NCBI RefSeq assembly: GCF_024139115.2
Contig: NC_085141.1
Location: forward strand, 129,455,822-129,519,821
Source of the DNA: Armigeres subalbatus
Lineage: Eukaryota; Arthropoda; Insecta; Diptera; Culicidae
DNA length: 64,000 bases
Direction of reading: 5' to 3'
The notes below the pieces were generated by a model. That model did no database searches and had not been told where the DNA came from. It was given only the letters and a program-made list of their open reading frames with translations. A program made the translations under genes and the position numbers. Position 1 is the stretch's first letter. Each line of letters opens with the position of its first letter. Shown one piece after another: positions 1 through 12,198 of this stretch.

Positions 1-1500
1 TTTTCGACTGTCCTCGATTCAGGACAGAGCGAAGTGTGCTCTCAGCGGGCAGCGCTAGTAATATAAACCCCGAGAACATTGTGCAAGAAATATGCAAGAA
101 TGAGAATACGTGGAACGAAATAGGAAGAGTGGTAACGCAGATCATGATGTCGCTGCAGCGAAAATGGCGTGAGAAACAGAGGGTATCTGGAAGCGATCAT
201 AATAGCACGGTCGGTTACGGGGAAGCTTCCGTCATCGGGGAACTTCCTGTCGGGGTAAGATAGATCCGCCACCGGGGACTATCTGAGTAAACCGCGGTCG
301 AGCTGGGAGCTTAATGGCTCAAGAATACAGAAGATTAATTTCGAAAAGTTTCCGCCGCCGGGGAGCCTCTAGTCGTAGTAGGCTAGTTCCATCGTCGGGG
401 ACTAGGCCGAGTAGAACATGACGCGTTGTTGCACTGGTTTCGGGTCGTCGGAGCACCATTGAACCAGACGCTATGCTCCACCCGGAATCTCTGGATCGAC
501 TTCGGCACTCGGACCGGTCACTCGCTGAAGTAAGAAAGGCCTCCAGACCTGCGCCGATCTCGAAAACACCAGAAATGTTAAAAGTGGTAAAAGATATTCA
601 ACAAGTCTTACATGGAAGCGAGTCGTCGGTTCCGAGGGAAATTCCAACGTCGGGGAACTCCCTGTCGGAGTAGGATAGATCTGCCGCCGGGGATTATCTG
701 AGTAGCCCGCGATTTAGCTGGGAGCTAAATGGCTCAACGAAAAAGTACAGGAAAAAGTCAATAAAATTATGCTGGCGGTGGAGTTTCCGCTACCGGGAAG
801 CTTCTAGTCGAAGTAGGCTAGATTCACCGCCGGGGACTATGCCGAGTAGTTCGTGACGCGTTTAATAATCGGCTTTGGGTAGTCGAAGCGCCAATGAACC
901 GGACGCTATGCTCCACCCGGAATCTCTGGACCGACTTTGGCATCCAACCGGTTTCCCGTTGAGGTGAGAAAGTACCTCGGACTATCTAGGTGAGACATTA
1001 GTGTTGGACACGCAATAAACTTCCACGGGTCGTCGGTTTTTGGGGAAGCTCTCGCCGCCGGGGGACTTCCCGTCGGAGTAGGATAGATTCGCCGCCGGGG
1101 ACTATCTGAGTAGGCGTCGAGCACATCGAGACTTAAATGGCTCAAAGATGCAGTTAATGGCATGAGGATGAGAGACAGTGAGCGTTAAACATCAAGAAAT
1201 GCGCAAACCGAATAAAAAATGCTTCGATGAGAAAAATGTAGCGAACTAGCTGTGCTAGCTAGAGGCTGAACACGTGAAGTGCATGAGTATTGACATCCAG
1301 TAAGTCCCGGGGGGAACAGGGCATGAGAAGAGAGGGTAACTCAAGTAATCTTCTGTTACTTGGGTGGGTTTAGTGGGTCCGGCGGGCCGGCCTTCTGCCG
1401 ATCGCGCCAACCCCACTCCCTGAGTGATAATTTCAGGTGTCTGTATGCATATTTGCCTTCATCCCCCTATAAAAAAACAACAAAAACAACAAAAACAAAA
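1..1500 (+). mobile_element. Non-LTR retrotransposon-like remnant (5' tandem repeats plus 3' end)
   Basis: The left part carries ~420 bp direct repeats. The right part (about 1290-1470) is a GC-rich segment followed at 1467-1500 by an A-rich tail of CTATAAAAAAAC/CAAAAA type, which is how mosquito Jockey-like elements end. A 75-residue open frame at 36-263 contains ENIVQEICKNENTWNEIG, faintly like ORF1 (gag) sequence of such elements; this is a weak impression. No RT or endonuclease is present between the two parts, so an internally deleted copy is the simplest reading. The left edge lies outside the window. The class assignment is inference from structure and memory. Confidence 0.4.
221..1175 (+). 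repeat. Direct repeats of about 410-435 bp (2.3 copies)
   Basis: GGGACTATCTGAGTA-type blocks occur at about 277, 691 and 1100, and ATGCTCCACCCGGAATCTCT occurs at 473 and 908 (spacing 435). Each unit alternates short CCGCCGGGGA/GTCGGAGTAGG motifs, giving an internally repetitive GC-rich unit. The third copy is cut off after about 145 bp. Such tandem units are common in 5' regions of insect non-LTR retrotransposons. Confidence 0.75.
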
Positions 1501-1504
1501 CATA

Positions 1505-1629
1505 CGCACACAACAGACATCACCTCAATTCGTTGAGTTGATTGGTATATATCACTATGGGTCTCCGAGCCTTCTATCAAAAGTTTAGTTTTGGGGTGAT
1601 CATGTAGTGTACGCGAAAGGCAAAAAGGT
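1505..1629 (+). mobile_element. 3' half of an Aedes interspersed repeat (CATCACCTCAATTCG family)
   Basis: The segment contains CAGACATCACCTCAATTCG, ACTATGGGTCTCCGAGCC and a CGAAAGGCAAAA end. All three recur in order in longer copies at 21960-22318 (plus) and 63447-63818 (minus). Only the right half is present here, and it directly joins the A-rich tail of the preceding remnant. Superfamily not recognised. Confidence 0.7.
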
Positions 1630-1637
1630 GCATTTAA

Positions 1638-1833
1638 GGACACTCCTCATGGAATCCAAGTTTCAAAGTGCTCGCGTTTTCGGGGGCACACCACTCGATA
1701 CGGAGGCGGCGCACAACTGTCATTTTTGTTGATTTAGCTTTGCTGCGTCCCTGCATGCGGGAAAAAATAAAAATGACAGTTGTGCGTCCGAAAACGCGAG
1801 CACTTTGAAACTTGGATTCCGTAAGGAGTGACC
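1638..1833. mobile_element. MITE with ~48 bp inverted ends and TTAA target duplication
   Basis: A 196 bp element lies between TTAA at 1634-1637 and TTAA at 1834-1837. Its ends read GGACACTCCT and, in reverse complement, GGTCACTCCT. They continue as near-identical inverted repeats through AATCCAAGTTTCAAAGTGCT and CGCGTTTTCGG. The centre holds CAACTGTCATTTTTGTTGAT. TTAA duplication is the hallmark of piggyBac-like elements and of some Aedes MITEs. No coding capacity. Confidence 0.85.
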
Positions 1834-1837
1834 TTAA

Positions 1838-3660
1838 GTGAATCACGAATCAATTCCATCAAAATTATAATATAACTATAGTTCCTTTCGTAAATAGGTT
1901 TGTCATATATTTATCGCTGTGACACCGCATGAGATTTTTTATTCTGATGTAAAATAATATCGTATTCAATAAAACAACAAATGAACTTATTTGGTATCTT
2001 TATTATGCAATACTTCCATTGATTACGAAGAAAATTATACTAAAGGAAATTAACTTCATTTGCACGTCATTGACACAATGCGACTGCCAGCCGCAAACCA
2101 CCCCGGCCACCAATATTCCTATGTTCATCAGTGCCAGTTTTCATATGTGAAGCCATTCCAGGACGCGCGCATACATTATCATCGAAAGCACAAGAATGCC
2201 GTAGCAAAGTTTCAGCGAAAATACGGCACCGAGTTTAATTAGCATGGCACTGACTGCGCTTCCATTTCATTCATCTTCCACCCACTTCCGCGGCAGAACC
2301 TAACCCGATACATGCTGTGCCTCCCCATTCCCACCATACCCGCAGAGCCTGGAAACCGACTCATTGCAAGCGGCTCGGGTGCTCCAGGGGGTTGAGAAAA
2401 CTTCATATCAGCTCTAGAACCGTCAGTTCATGTGAAAAGCGGGAGTTATCCCAGCTGCCTGCCACTTGCGTCCTGCCGTCTGTCGTGATCGCACCCATCT
2501 CGGATGGACCGATCCAGTTGAATGCCACGGAACGGAGCGAACCGAGGGCCAACGATGGTCTACGTTAGCGAGTTCCTGTCACTCCAAACCCCCAGCGAAC
2601 GGCGACGGCTAGAGCCACGTAGAGCTCTCGGTATCCAATCCGGGCCTCAGAGGATGGTTGAAGCGGAATTCGCTGCCCCCACTACTGTTGGTATGAGCTT
2701 GAGCTCAACTCACTCGACTGCCATTCAATTTCAGGGACGATGGATGTGAATATATACGGCACTCGCCGATGTGGGAGCAGAACTCGAGGAGATGTATGGT
2801 GTGAGTCCATTTGTCTTAACTTGTCGTGTTGTGTTTTATTCGTTGGCGAAATATATAGAAGGACTTTGGTAGCAACATAATGGGGGAAGCAAACTTCCGC
2901 CACCGCACACCGCAGCACCATGGGTTGGGGAATTCGAAAGAAGGGTTTTGACGTGGATGAGAATCGATTTTTCGAATGTTGTTGGAGGGAAACTCCAAGA
3001 CAAACATCATTTGAATAATTGAGATTCGATTATCGACCTGAACAGGTATTTGCAGAAATTGATTGCACGTCATGTGAGGAACTGATTCGAACAATCGAAC
3101 TTCAACAGCCAGATGGAAGTAATCCATTCTTTGGAAACCAATTTGCCTCTAATGCCGTGCAGAATTGCTCAACCTAAATCAATAACTAGAGGACAAAACC
3201 TTGCATCTAACAAAAATCTCATTTGCTTTCGCAATCGCTCAACCCCGCACAGCATGTCTTAGGGTTCAACCTTGTGTGACTGTGGCTTCCATACAGATCT
3301 GTCGAAGACGAAAAGAAGCCAAACAAATATATATTATAAATTTGAGTTATCTGGTAAGCTCTCCAAAATGCTGATTCCTTTTCAAATTCCTCGCATCCAA
3401 TCCGTCCCGAGGCTCTTGGTCTTGAGCGTGTGTGTACTGTACCGTGCCATGTTCGTTCGTTCGTTCGTCGAAGATGCCCCCTAGTCGGAAGCAGTGAAGT
3501 GCAGAAAGGCAAGGTTCACGTGTATAGAGAAGTTCCTGTGAAAAGCAATATTACGGACGCTGACTGCGTTGAAGACGCTGCTGCCACCAACCACCACCGT
3601 GCGGTGGCGTTGCATTACAATATTTCAAATGAGACCAAGTAGAAGTTATAAACATTGTTA
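1838..3660. other. Apparently unique, less AT-rich sequence; no supported gene
   Basis: No repeat shared with the rest of the window was found here. Several short open frames (60-103 residues, for example 2060-2242 plus and 2816-3127 minus) overlap on both strands and resemble no family I know. The 2050-2700 part is relatively GC-rich and could be conserved non-coding DNA or part of an exon. Short simple repeats occur (TTCGTTCG near 3453; ACCTACCT near 3690). Confidence 0.4.
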
Positions 3661-3720
3661 TTCTCATTTTTAGATGTTCCTACCTGATACCTACCTACCT
3701 ACCTGACATTATTTTAAAAG

Positions 3721-4010
3721 TTAACAAAACATACATATTTCATCTGAGGTGATCCCGAGTAAATTTCCGTGACAATTTGGAAGAATTTTCCGTAGAAGTT
3801 TGTAACAATTCAAGTGCAAATTGCGAAGAATTCTCCATGAACATTTGAAAAATTATCCTGCAGGCTTCGAACCACTTTTTGTGGAAACTCCATGAAAATT
3901 TCCGAAGAACTTCCCGTGGAAATTGCCAAGAGTTTCCCGTTGAAATCCAAAGAATTTATTGTTTTTGATCGAAGGACATAAAGTCGAAAATTGTTTAGCT
4001 GAGCAAACCA
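3721..4010. repeat. Degenerate GGAATTTCC/GAAGAA-type minisatellite
   Basis: Short units such as GAAGAATTTTCCGTAGAA, GAACTTCCCGTGGAAATT and GAGTTTCCCGTTGAAAT recur every ~15-30 bp with heavy divergence. The same class of sequence recurs at 24560-24870, 25790-25915, 26557-27263, 29391-29987 and 36845-37200, often flanking the foldback elements. Confidence 0.55.
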
Positions 4011-4039
4011 TCAGGATGGTACCCATCTACGACCAAACA

Positions 4040-5660
4040 TCGTTCGGTCGAATATGTCATTTGGCCGAAATGGTTATTTGGCAAAGTGGGTCATTTGACC
4101 TGACGGGTCGATAATTCCGACCGTACAACCGCTTCGGTCGAATGGTGTCAGACCATTAAGCCGAAGGTCATTAAGCCGAATGGTCATTAGGCTGAACGAT
4201 CATTAGGTCGAGTATCCATTAGGCCGAATAAGAAGTAAGAAGCAAAACGTAAGAAATGAAAAGTTTTTCCTATTTCCTCCTTCTTCCTTCTTCCTTCATG
4301 CTTCTTTCTTATTTCTTCTCTTCTCTTTGTTCTTCACTATCTCTTCTTTCATTCTTCTTTATTTTTCCTTCTTCCTTCTTGCGTCTTCCTTCTTTCATCT
4401 TCTTTCTTCCTTTTTTCTTCCTTTTCTTTATTTGTTCTTTCTTCTTCTTTATTTCTTCTTCCTTCCTTCTTTTTTATTTCTTCTTCCTTCTCTATTCTTC
4501 TTTATTTCTTCGTCGTACTTCTATCTTCTCCTTTATTTCTTTTTTTTTCTTTCTTCTTCTTTCTTCCTTCTTCCTTCTTCCTTCTTTCTTCTTCCTTCTT
4601 CCTTCTTCCTTCTTCCTTCTTCCTTCTTCCTTCTTCCTTCTTCCTTCTTCCTTCTTCCTTTTTCCTTTTTCCTTCTACCTTCATCCTTCTTTCTTCTTCC
4701 TTTATCCTTCTTACGCGTTCCTTCTTTCTTCTTCCTTTTTTCTCCTTCCTACTTCCGTCTTCCCGCTTCCTTCTTTCTTCATTCACCTTCCTTCTTTTTT
4801 CATTCACCTTCCTTCTTTCTTCGTTCACCTGCTTTCTTTCTACTTACTTCTTTCTTCTTCCTCATTCCTTTATCGTTCGTCCTTCGTCCTTTTTCCTTCT
4901 TCTTTCTTCACTTCTCATCCGACTTCTCATTCGGTCTAATTCCCATTCGGCCTAATGTACATTCGACCTTATAGCCTTCGGCCTAATGACCCAGCATAGG
5001 TCGAATAACCATTTCTGTCAAACAACCATTTTGACTAAACGATTTCATCGGCCTAACGACTTATTCGGCCAAACGACATTTTCGGCAAAATGCCCATTTC
5101 GACCAAACGTATCGGCCAAACGATTTTTTAGAGCATACAAGTTATTTGGCCAAATAACTAGATAGGACGTATGTCCCTTAGGCCGTATGCCACCTTCGGT
5201 CATATGTCGCTTTCAGCCAAATGACATTCTCAACCAAACGACAAAAAAATGCTTGCGTTCTGCGGAATCCATAAAACAATTTTTGTGTACAAAATAAGTT
5301 ACGCCCAGAATCGGTCCCAAAATGGCCAGAAACCATTTGGCTGAAGGTCACAAGGCCGAAAGTGGTTTGGCTGAATATGTATATTGGTCGAACATTAGAA
5401 CGAAAACCATCCGGCTAAAAATGTAATTTAGCCAAAATACAACTGGTCATTTGACCGGAAAAATCGTTTGACCAAATGGATGGATTGAATTCCGTTAACG
5501 GAAATGGTAGTTTAGAAAAAAATGGCATACGGCCGATAAAATTGGTTCTTTGGTCGATCATGTCGTCCAAATTAGCCGAAATGGTCCTTTGTCAGAAAGG
5601 GTCATTTGGCCGAAAATGTCATTTGGCCAAACATGTTGATATTTTAGGCCATATAACCAC
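4040..5660. mobile_element. Foldback-type array A (GGCCGAA / TTCGGCCTAATG motif), rearranged
   Basis: Units of the form CATTTGGCCGAA and CATTAGGCCGAA run forward at 4050-4245. The reverse-complement form TTCGGCCTAATG / TTCGGCCAAACGAC runs at 4925-5240, and forward units return at 5325-5660. Arms face each other around a polypyrimidine core. This architecture, inverted arms built of ~20 bp repeats, is foldback-like. A compact copy with perfectly facing arms lies at 25464-25735. No target duplication could be defined. Confidence 0.6.
4258..4917. repeat. Polypyrimidine tract, (TTCTTCC)n-like
   Basis: About 660 bp are almost purely C/T on the plus strand, built of TTCCTTC/TTCTTCC units, most regular at 4560-4670. 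The left flank (4225-4265) is purine-rich, so the strand asymmetry flips there. Long overlapping frames on both strands here (Ser/Phe/Leu-rich on plus, Lys/Arg/Glu-rich on minus) are products of the repeat and not genes. Confidence 0.9.
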
Positions 5661-7543
5661 CAAATTTCATCATCAAAATACATCGTCGTAAAACGTGTTC
5701 AAACGATCAAATATAGTTTATATGAATCATCAATGATCATATTATGTGTATATTGTATAAAAGTAAACATAATCCGGTTAGAAAGTTTCTTTTTGATAAA
5801 TGGCTTATGTGTCCGGCACTGATTTTGAATAACTATAATTCTGGAAAACTCGATTTCAAACCAATGCCAGTATACGGTGCGTAGATACAACAAGGCCATC
5901 GCAAAATTTGGAGGGAAGGGTAACCGCGTGTCTTAACTTATATCTTGGCCCGGTTGTCGTCCAAAAAGCGCCAACTTCCAACTTGCTGTACTCTCGAACC
6001 CGCGGCTCAACGGTTCTCGGTTGGGGCACCTTCATCTCGCCCCCACCTCGCTCGTCCGCCCACCCTGGCCGTATGTATGTGGTCCAATCTCTTCTAACTC
6101 CCCCTGCCACCCATCATCGCAACCAAACGGCAACGCGATAGCGACGCGGTCCAAAAATGTCGAGTGGAGTGGAATTGGAAAAAGGATATATAATAGCTGA
6201 CTCTTCTCCGAAGCCCACCTACCTACCACCCACCACCCCCACACACTTGCCACCTCTCATGCTGCGCTGAGGGGCCATGCATGGGCATTAGAGCACACGA
6301 AGATGGAAGAACAACAAGAGCACCCAACCGGCAAGAAGCTCTCTTGGCGAAGAAAATAAAGCTGGCCTCAAGTCCTCAAGAAAAGTTGGAATGGAAAAAG
6401 GATATGAGATATTTGCATGTTTGATACGGAACGCGTACCGAGCGGGGGATCAAGCCGGAATGAACGCGGATGTTGGTTGGCCTGTGCACGTATGTGTGAT
6501 TCGAGGGCATCTCCCGCACGCGTGTGTAGAAGGGAGGGACGGCTACGATGGTGAAAGTGGAAATTCGTATTGCTTTTGGAGAAGGAATTGGGCAAAAGGA
6601 TTCCTCTGGAAACAGAGGACAGAGGATGCTGAATTTGAAAACGGATCAATGGAACCGTGAACCAACTGCTGTGCAAAAGCGATGCCACAGCCAGAGGGTG
6701 TAAGATGAGAATAAATTTTATAATAAAACAAGCTTAAATTAAAATACGTCCACATACTTATCCTCCCACAGACAGGGGTATGCTTATCTGATGACGTGCT
6801 GGCGAGCGCGAGGACTTCGATGTGGGTGGCTGGGCGGGCGAAAGTTCTTACCCACCCCCCAGTGGCATGTGTGTGTATGCCAGAGGCAGCAATCTCACGT
6901 ACGTATGTGCGAAGAGGCGCAGTGATCCGGTAAGAGGGCATAGCAAAGTTTGTCTTAATATTTTGGAGAAAGAAGGGTGAGCACTTTTTGGCGTTTTTGT
7001 GACATCATTGCCTAAGGTTATTTTCCGGTTTTTGGAAAATACGATAATGACGGAGGTTACTACTGGCGATTAAAAGGTTTGAAATCGTTGGAACGTCTTT
7101 TGAAGCCTAACGAATTTTGGAAAGAAAATGGCTCACTAAATGAATCAGTTATGCTAGCAAAAATCAAAACATAAACAGGAAGAAGAGTTCTATATCTAAT
7201 GGTAGTTCGACTCATCAGAGTTTGCGATCAATGTGGCTATTACTATTTTTGTTCGTAACAATTTATCATTGTTGTCTCCCTTTCCCACCGATTCTTTGTG
7301 GTTTATTTTATTATTGAGGGGGAATTCAAAATTACATACTTAAATACTAGACCACATTAATTTTAAAAAGCAAAATTTTGGCTATGTTTATAATAATTTC
7401 GTATATATGTTTGTTGCTTCTCTGTATGTAAGCAAGATTTTTCTTATTTTATATGTTACATGTTATTAAAAAGATATGTGGTATTTATGACCTCCTCAGT
7501 ACGTCATTTTCCGAGCAGGAGCGACGACCTCGATAATAGAAAT
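5661..7543. other. Apparently unique sequence; GC-richer island about 5900-6950
   Basis: The 5900-6950 part is clearly less AT-rich than its surroundings and shows no match to other parts of the window. Overlapping short frames exist on both strands (for example 6543-6941 minus, 132 residues), but none shows a known domain, splice signals that fit, or a clear start context. 6950-7543 is AT-rich with nothing recognisable. Confidence 0.35.
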
Positions 7544-7577
7544 TGTTATGAACTATCCTTGCATAAGAGGTAAAATA

Positions 7578-7750
7578 CCAAAAAATAATACCAAAAACTT
7601 ATATGCAGAATACTTGAAGCATAACATGCTTTCGTAGTTCAATAACGAATAATAATTTGTTATGTATTTAGTATTGGAATATTATTTAATAACAAAGCAT
7701 AATATGGCTCAAGTATTGTGCATATTAATTTTTGGTATTATTCCTTTGGA
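7578..7750. mobile_element. AT-rich MITE (AATAATACCAAAAA ends)
   Basis: AATAATACCAAAAACTTATA near 7585 is mirrored by TTAATTTTTGGTATTATT near 7727-7744, and the inverted arms continue through ATACTTGAAGCATAA / GGCTCAAGTATTG. It splits the inverted end of the 7.5 kb element: GAGGTAAA lies to its left and GACACATTCC to its right, and these two are adjacent at the far end. Confidence 0.6.
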
Positions 7751-8599
7751 TTAGACACATTCCTCGGACAGGTCCACCAGAGCATCAATTTTCAAACTCA
7801 ATTTTTGACATTATCTATGTGTTTCCTTATTTTCCAATACCTAAATCATCAAATAAAATATTTGGTATGATAATATTTTAGCTAAAAATAAGATTTGACT
7901 AACAATTAGTATAATTGATAATAATGAAGAGAAATGGCTGTTTAGACATATTTTCCCAAATTGACTTGATTTGGGTTCTGATGCATCAATTTACACTATG
8001 TTCTCATCTATTCAAAGATGAAAAAGTATAGAATCAGTGCCCTTTGCAAAATTTGATTTAAAACTGTAAGAAACCTGAATTTTGACCAGGTAAAATCTGT
8101 CACAAAAAAGCGTTATAACGTCACGAAAAATTGACTGTTTTCTGTTTTCTGAGAAGTACACATAAGCCTTGAATTTAAAATTTCGTTTGTACTGTATTTT
8201 CGTTCTTTGTACTCGAAAAAGCTTTATTTTGGTGGCAATAGAAATAAAATCGTTGTAACGTCACGGAAAAATATTCCTTATAAAGCCTACAGAGCTTGTA
8301 AGATATTCGAACAAATTAACTCAATTTGTTTACAGCTACAGGTTGAACATATCAATATAAATACAGAAAACAAGTTTTTAATCGATGCGTCATAGGGTGA
8401 AGTAGTATTTCGGCGACATCACCCATTTCCGTCAGTATATGCAGGACAAGTGAAAAATCTGTTGAATAATTCTCTGTAAGGTAAATAAAGCGGGTACTAA
8501 CAGGAATACACAACACAATACTCATTTTTATACATTAAATAAATAAAAAAGATATTTGCCCACAGTACAACCAGCTATATTGACTTTTAATTATATTTG

Positions 8600-8800
8600 A
8601 CTTCAGGGAATTAAAAAATAATTAAGCTTTTTTAGTGGGATGTATTCACCTGTCATAAGACGAGTTACTACTAAACAGTCATCTCCAGTGTCTCGTACTT
8701 GACTCGACTTAAGGCAGTTGAGGTCGAAATACGTATCTATAAAGATTACAACGTGGTGGAATAAAATAAAATAATAGAGAACTCGTCTAATGACATGTTC
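8600..8800 (-). mobile_element. Copy of the CTTGTCATAAGACGAG palindromic repeat family
   Basis: CTGTCATAAGACGAGTT at about 8652 faces GAACTCGTCTAATGACAT at about 8780. Between them are ACTTGACTCGACTT and GAGGTCGAAATACGTATCT, the core shared with copies at 28956-29216, 33394-33470 and 38087-38215. The minus-strand 3' flank CCCACTAAAAAAGCTTAATT matches the flank of the 28956 copy, so the element extends past the palindrome on that side. Confidence 0.7.
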
Positions 8801-9328
8801 AGAGAATTGTTTCCAAGCTCGATGAAATGCATTTTCACCTGTCAGACCCCGACATTTGCTATCGAATGCCTTTGCATTACATGCAGATATAAACAAAACA
8901 ATAATAAAACAAATCAGTAAATAAACTGTCTTAATCCATCTGATTTAGGTCTATTTAATTATGAACTTATATTTATGAAAAAACGCTGTTTTTTATCTAT
9001 TGCGTTTATTTGACAGGCTCAGGCGTGTATAACACTTAACGGAGCCGAGACTTTATGATATTTACAATCGATATCATCTTATTATCAATAGTTAGTAAGG
9101 GGAAAGGGTATAGACCAAGATACTCGTGGCGACTCAAGTTTAGATTGCGTAACTTCAGGACGGACTAGGTTGGGATTTAGTTTTGAGGTATTACAGCCGC
9201 TCATCCGGGTATTTGACGTCATTAACGGTATCAGGGAGTAGCGTCGGGCACAAGAAGCCATAGCTTCGTATTACATAGAACAATAAGACAAAAACAAAAC
9301 AAAAACGAGAAAGAAAAAAATAGGGGAA

Positions 9329-11480
9329 TTAGACTTTTATGTCAGACGGGCAAAAAAAGGCATAGATGGCCTGCGTATAAACCACATCGTGATCCCCCAA
9401 AATACCTCTTACTTTCCTGTAGGGTTGTTTACCTCGGGCCACAAGGGTATCCAATAGTTGCTCTCTGGAGGCGTCCATTTCCGAGCAATACCAAACTACG
9501 TGATCGTTGTCATCGTAACCGGCTCCACACCTACATAGGCTGCTATCGACCAGGTTTATTCTATAGTGGTGTGCGTTTAGTGAATAGTGATTGGACATAA
9601 GTCTCGACATCGTGCGAATGAAGCCTCGGCTTAAGTCCTCACCACGTCCTCACCCTCCTGAACCACGCTCGCGCAGAAACTTTAGGAACTATGGAAAACA
9701 GCCACCGTCCAAGTTCATTGTGTGACAAAATCATTTGCCAATTTTGAAGATTACTCTGACGGACTAATGGGAAAAACTCGTTGTTCGAGATTTGACTATC
9801 ATAAAACTCACCTTCCTGTGCGCCCACCTTTGCTAGCGAGTCCGCCTTCTCATTGCCAATGGGCAATGGGATGGGACCCATACAAAGGTAATCTTGAATG
9901 ATCTTTCGACCAAATCACGCAGCTGCTCTCTTATAGTTGTAAGAAATTAAGATGCGTGCTTAACTGGTTCCATCGACCACTCAATAGACTAAGACTATCC
10001 GAGAAGATGAAATAATGGGCTACGGGCTGATCGTAAATTATCCCTAAAGCGAAATTAATTGCTACCAGCTCAACAACATAAACCGAACACGGTTCCTGAA
10101 GTTTTCGGAAGGAGGAAGGAATTCATGTTGAAAACACCGAAGCCAGTGGATTCGTTGATGCGAGAACCATCAGTGAAATATCTGTTATTGCAATTGACAT
10201 GTTCATATTTTTCAGAAAAAAGGGAGGGAATAGATATGTGCCGAAGATGATCTAATATTCCTTGAATAACGTGTTTCATGGACAGATCGTATTCAATGGA
10301 AGAACTATCTTTAGTGAAGAGAACTCGAGGCGTGTTATAACATGGAAGACAAATATCTGACGATATGTAGTTGAGATAGACTCTCAGGTATCTTGACCGA
10401 TGAACCAGTTCAAGCATTTTATCGAAGTTATCTATGACAAGTATGTTACTTGTTCTACATTTGATCAGTATTCTAAGTGAGAGCTCCCAGTAACGGTGTT
10501 TTAAAAAAGTGACTACAGCAAGCACCTCCAGGCTCATATTATGCGTTGAATGCATACAGCCAAGGGCAATACGCAAACAACGATATTAAATTCGTTCCAA
10601 TTTGATCAGGTGGCAATCAGCTGCTGAGAGGAAGCAGAAAGAACCGTACTCTAAAACAGAGAGAATAGTCGTTTTATATAGTTTGATGAGGTCTTCCGGG
10701 TGAGCGCCCCACCAAGCTCCGGAGATAGAACAAAGAAAATGGATCCTTCTTCGACATTTCTCTAACAAATAATCAATATGGGTTTTCCAGGTACACTTGG
10801 AATCAAACCAGACCCCAAGGTATTTAGAAGATAAAGATTGGATCAGTTGAGCAGGGTACCGTTTCTTAGTAAACACAACCAATTGAGTTGTTTGCGGAGA
10901 GAACTCGATCCCTGAATGTCTGGCCCGCACATAAACAGTCAGATTATCTAAGGAATTTTGCGATGGTCCTTGCAGGACATTTGCACATGGACCTCTTAGG
11001 GAGATCACGGCATCATCTGCAAGTTGTCTAAGCGTGCATTGTCCTTCCAAACAATTTTCAATAACTTTAACATAGAAATTATAAAGCAAGGGACTTGAAC
11101 ACGAACCTTGGGGAAGGCCCATGTAGCTATTTCTGGCAGTTGTCATAGTGCCGAGTGTGAAGTTCATTTGTTTTTCTGACAACAAATTGTACAAGAAATT
11201 ATTCAAAATAACGGGTAATCCACTACTGTGCAGATTGTCTGACAGTACTTCTATGGAAACTGAATCAAAAGCGCCCTTAATATCCAAGAATACTGAAGCC
11301 AATTGTCCCTTTGTGCGCATAGGCCAGCTTTATATCTGAAGAGAGCAACAATCGTTTGTTTCTTTACCTTTTCGAAATCCAAACTGAGTATTTGAGAGTA
11401 ATGCATGTTGTTCGACCCAATGGTCGACTCTTAAAAGGTATGTTCTAAAATCTCAATGAGCTCATTCGGTTCCCCCGTGT
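9329..11480 (-). pseudogene. Non-LTR retrotransposon ORF2 fragment with RT, RNase H and CCHC-like tail (I/LOA-like)
   Basis: Read on the minus strand, the order is: RT start (QFGFRKGKETNDCCSL, about 11350-11400), LDIKGAFDSV (about 11280), GLPQGSCSSPLLYNFYV (about 11085-11135), the catalytic LADD (about 11010), and an RNase H domain with YFTDGS (about 10170) and NEKADSLAK (about 9830). Last comes a cysteine/histidine motif CRCGAGYDDNDHVVWYC (about 9510). An RT followed by RNase H is typical of I, LOA, R1 and related clades. The copy lacks its 5' end (no endonuclease), and frameshifts or stops separate the blocks at about 9610-9640, 9880-10060, 10580 and 11320-11340, so it is dead. Leu replaces the usual Tyr/Phe before ADD. 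The 3' untranslated part runs to about 9100. Clade assignment is from memory of motifs. Confidence 0.85.
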
Positions 11481-12198
11481 CAAATGATTTATTCTAAAAT
11501 ATCGCGTACACGAACATACATGATCAGCTAGACCTCGGTTAATTTGTTCTGCCGAAAGAAATACTGCTTTCAGAGGTCCAAAGGTGCCATGCCAGCTTAG
11601 TTAGGAACAGTACTGGTACTATGCAACCATCAATGTGAGATTTCTCGGTGTAGAAGTTTGGGCGTTAGTAAGCAACGACTGTATCCAACGACAACGATAA
11701 CGACAGCAACGTTAGTAATCAAGGGCTGTATCCATAGCCTCCTGGGGCTTAGGAACCTCAAACTGCATTGAGAGTGACTATGTGCTTTCATGCTTCTGAT
11801 ACCAAATGAAATGTGACCCACCTAGTGAAAAATTATAAAATTTCTTCAACGATGGTGTTGATAAACAGTGTACTTATCAGATAACTAATGTTAGATTTCT
11901 TGAAGTATATTGTATTTCACGAGGAATAGACAATCTATAAATACATTTTTTTGACGTTACAACGCATTGAAAACCCTGTTTTTGAAGAACCTCGCGTTGT
12001 AACGTCATGGAATGTTGACGTCGAATAAAACGAACTTAGTCCGTATTTAAGGCATATTACTCGCTAGGGTCATTCACTATCCTCATACATTTTAAGGGTG
12101 TTCATCATTTTTGGAGTAAAATAACAACCAGAGCAGAGAATTAACCATGTTTAAGTAGAGATGCAAAATCACGAATTAACGCGCGTTGTAACGTCACG
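11481..12198. other. Interior of the 7.5 kb element between two retroelements
   Basis: No coding sequence was recognised. The stretch includes two full TTGTAACGTCAC motifs and one reversed copy. It ends at the motif at 12184-12198, directly before the first recognisable residues of the plus-strand retroelement. Confidence 0.4.

Noticed and set aside
4256..4974. Two 215-227-residue frames and an opposing Lys/Arg/Glu-rich frame
   Set aside because: All derive from the polypyrimidine tract; composition explains them fully.
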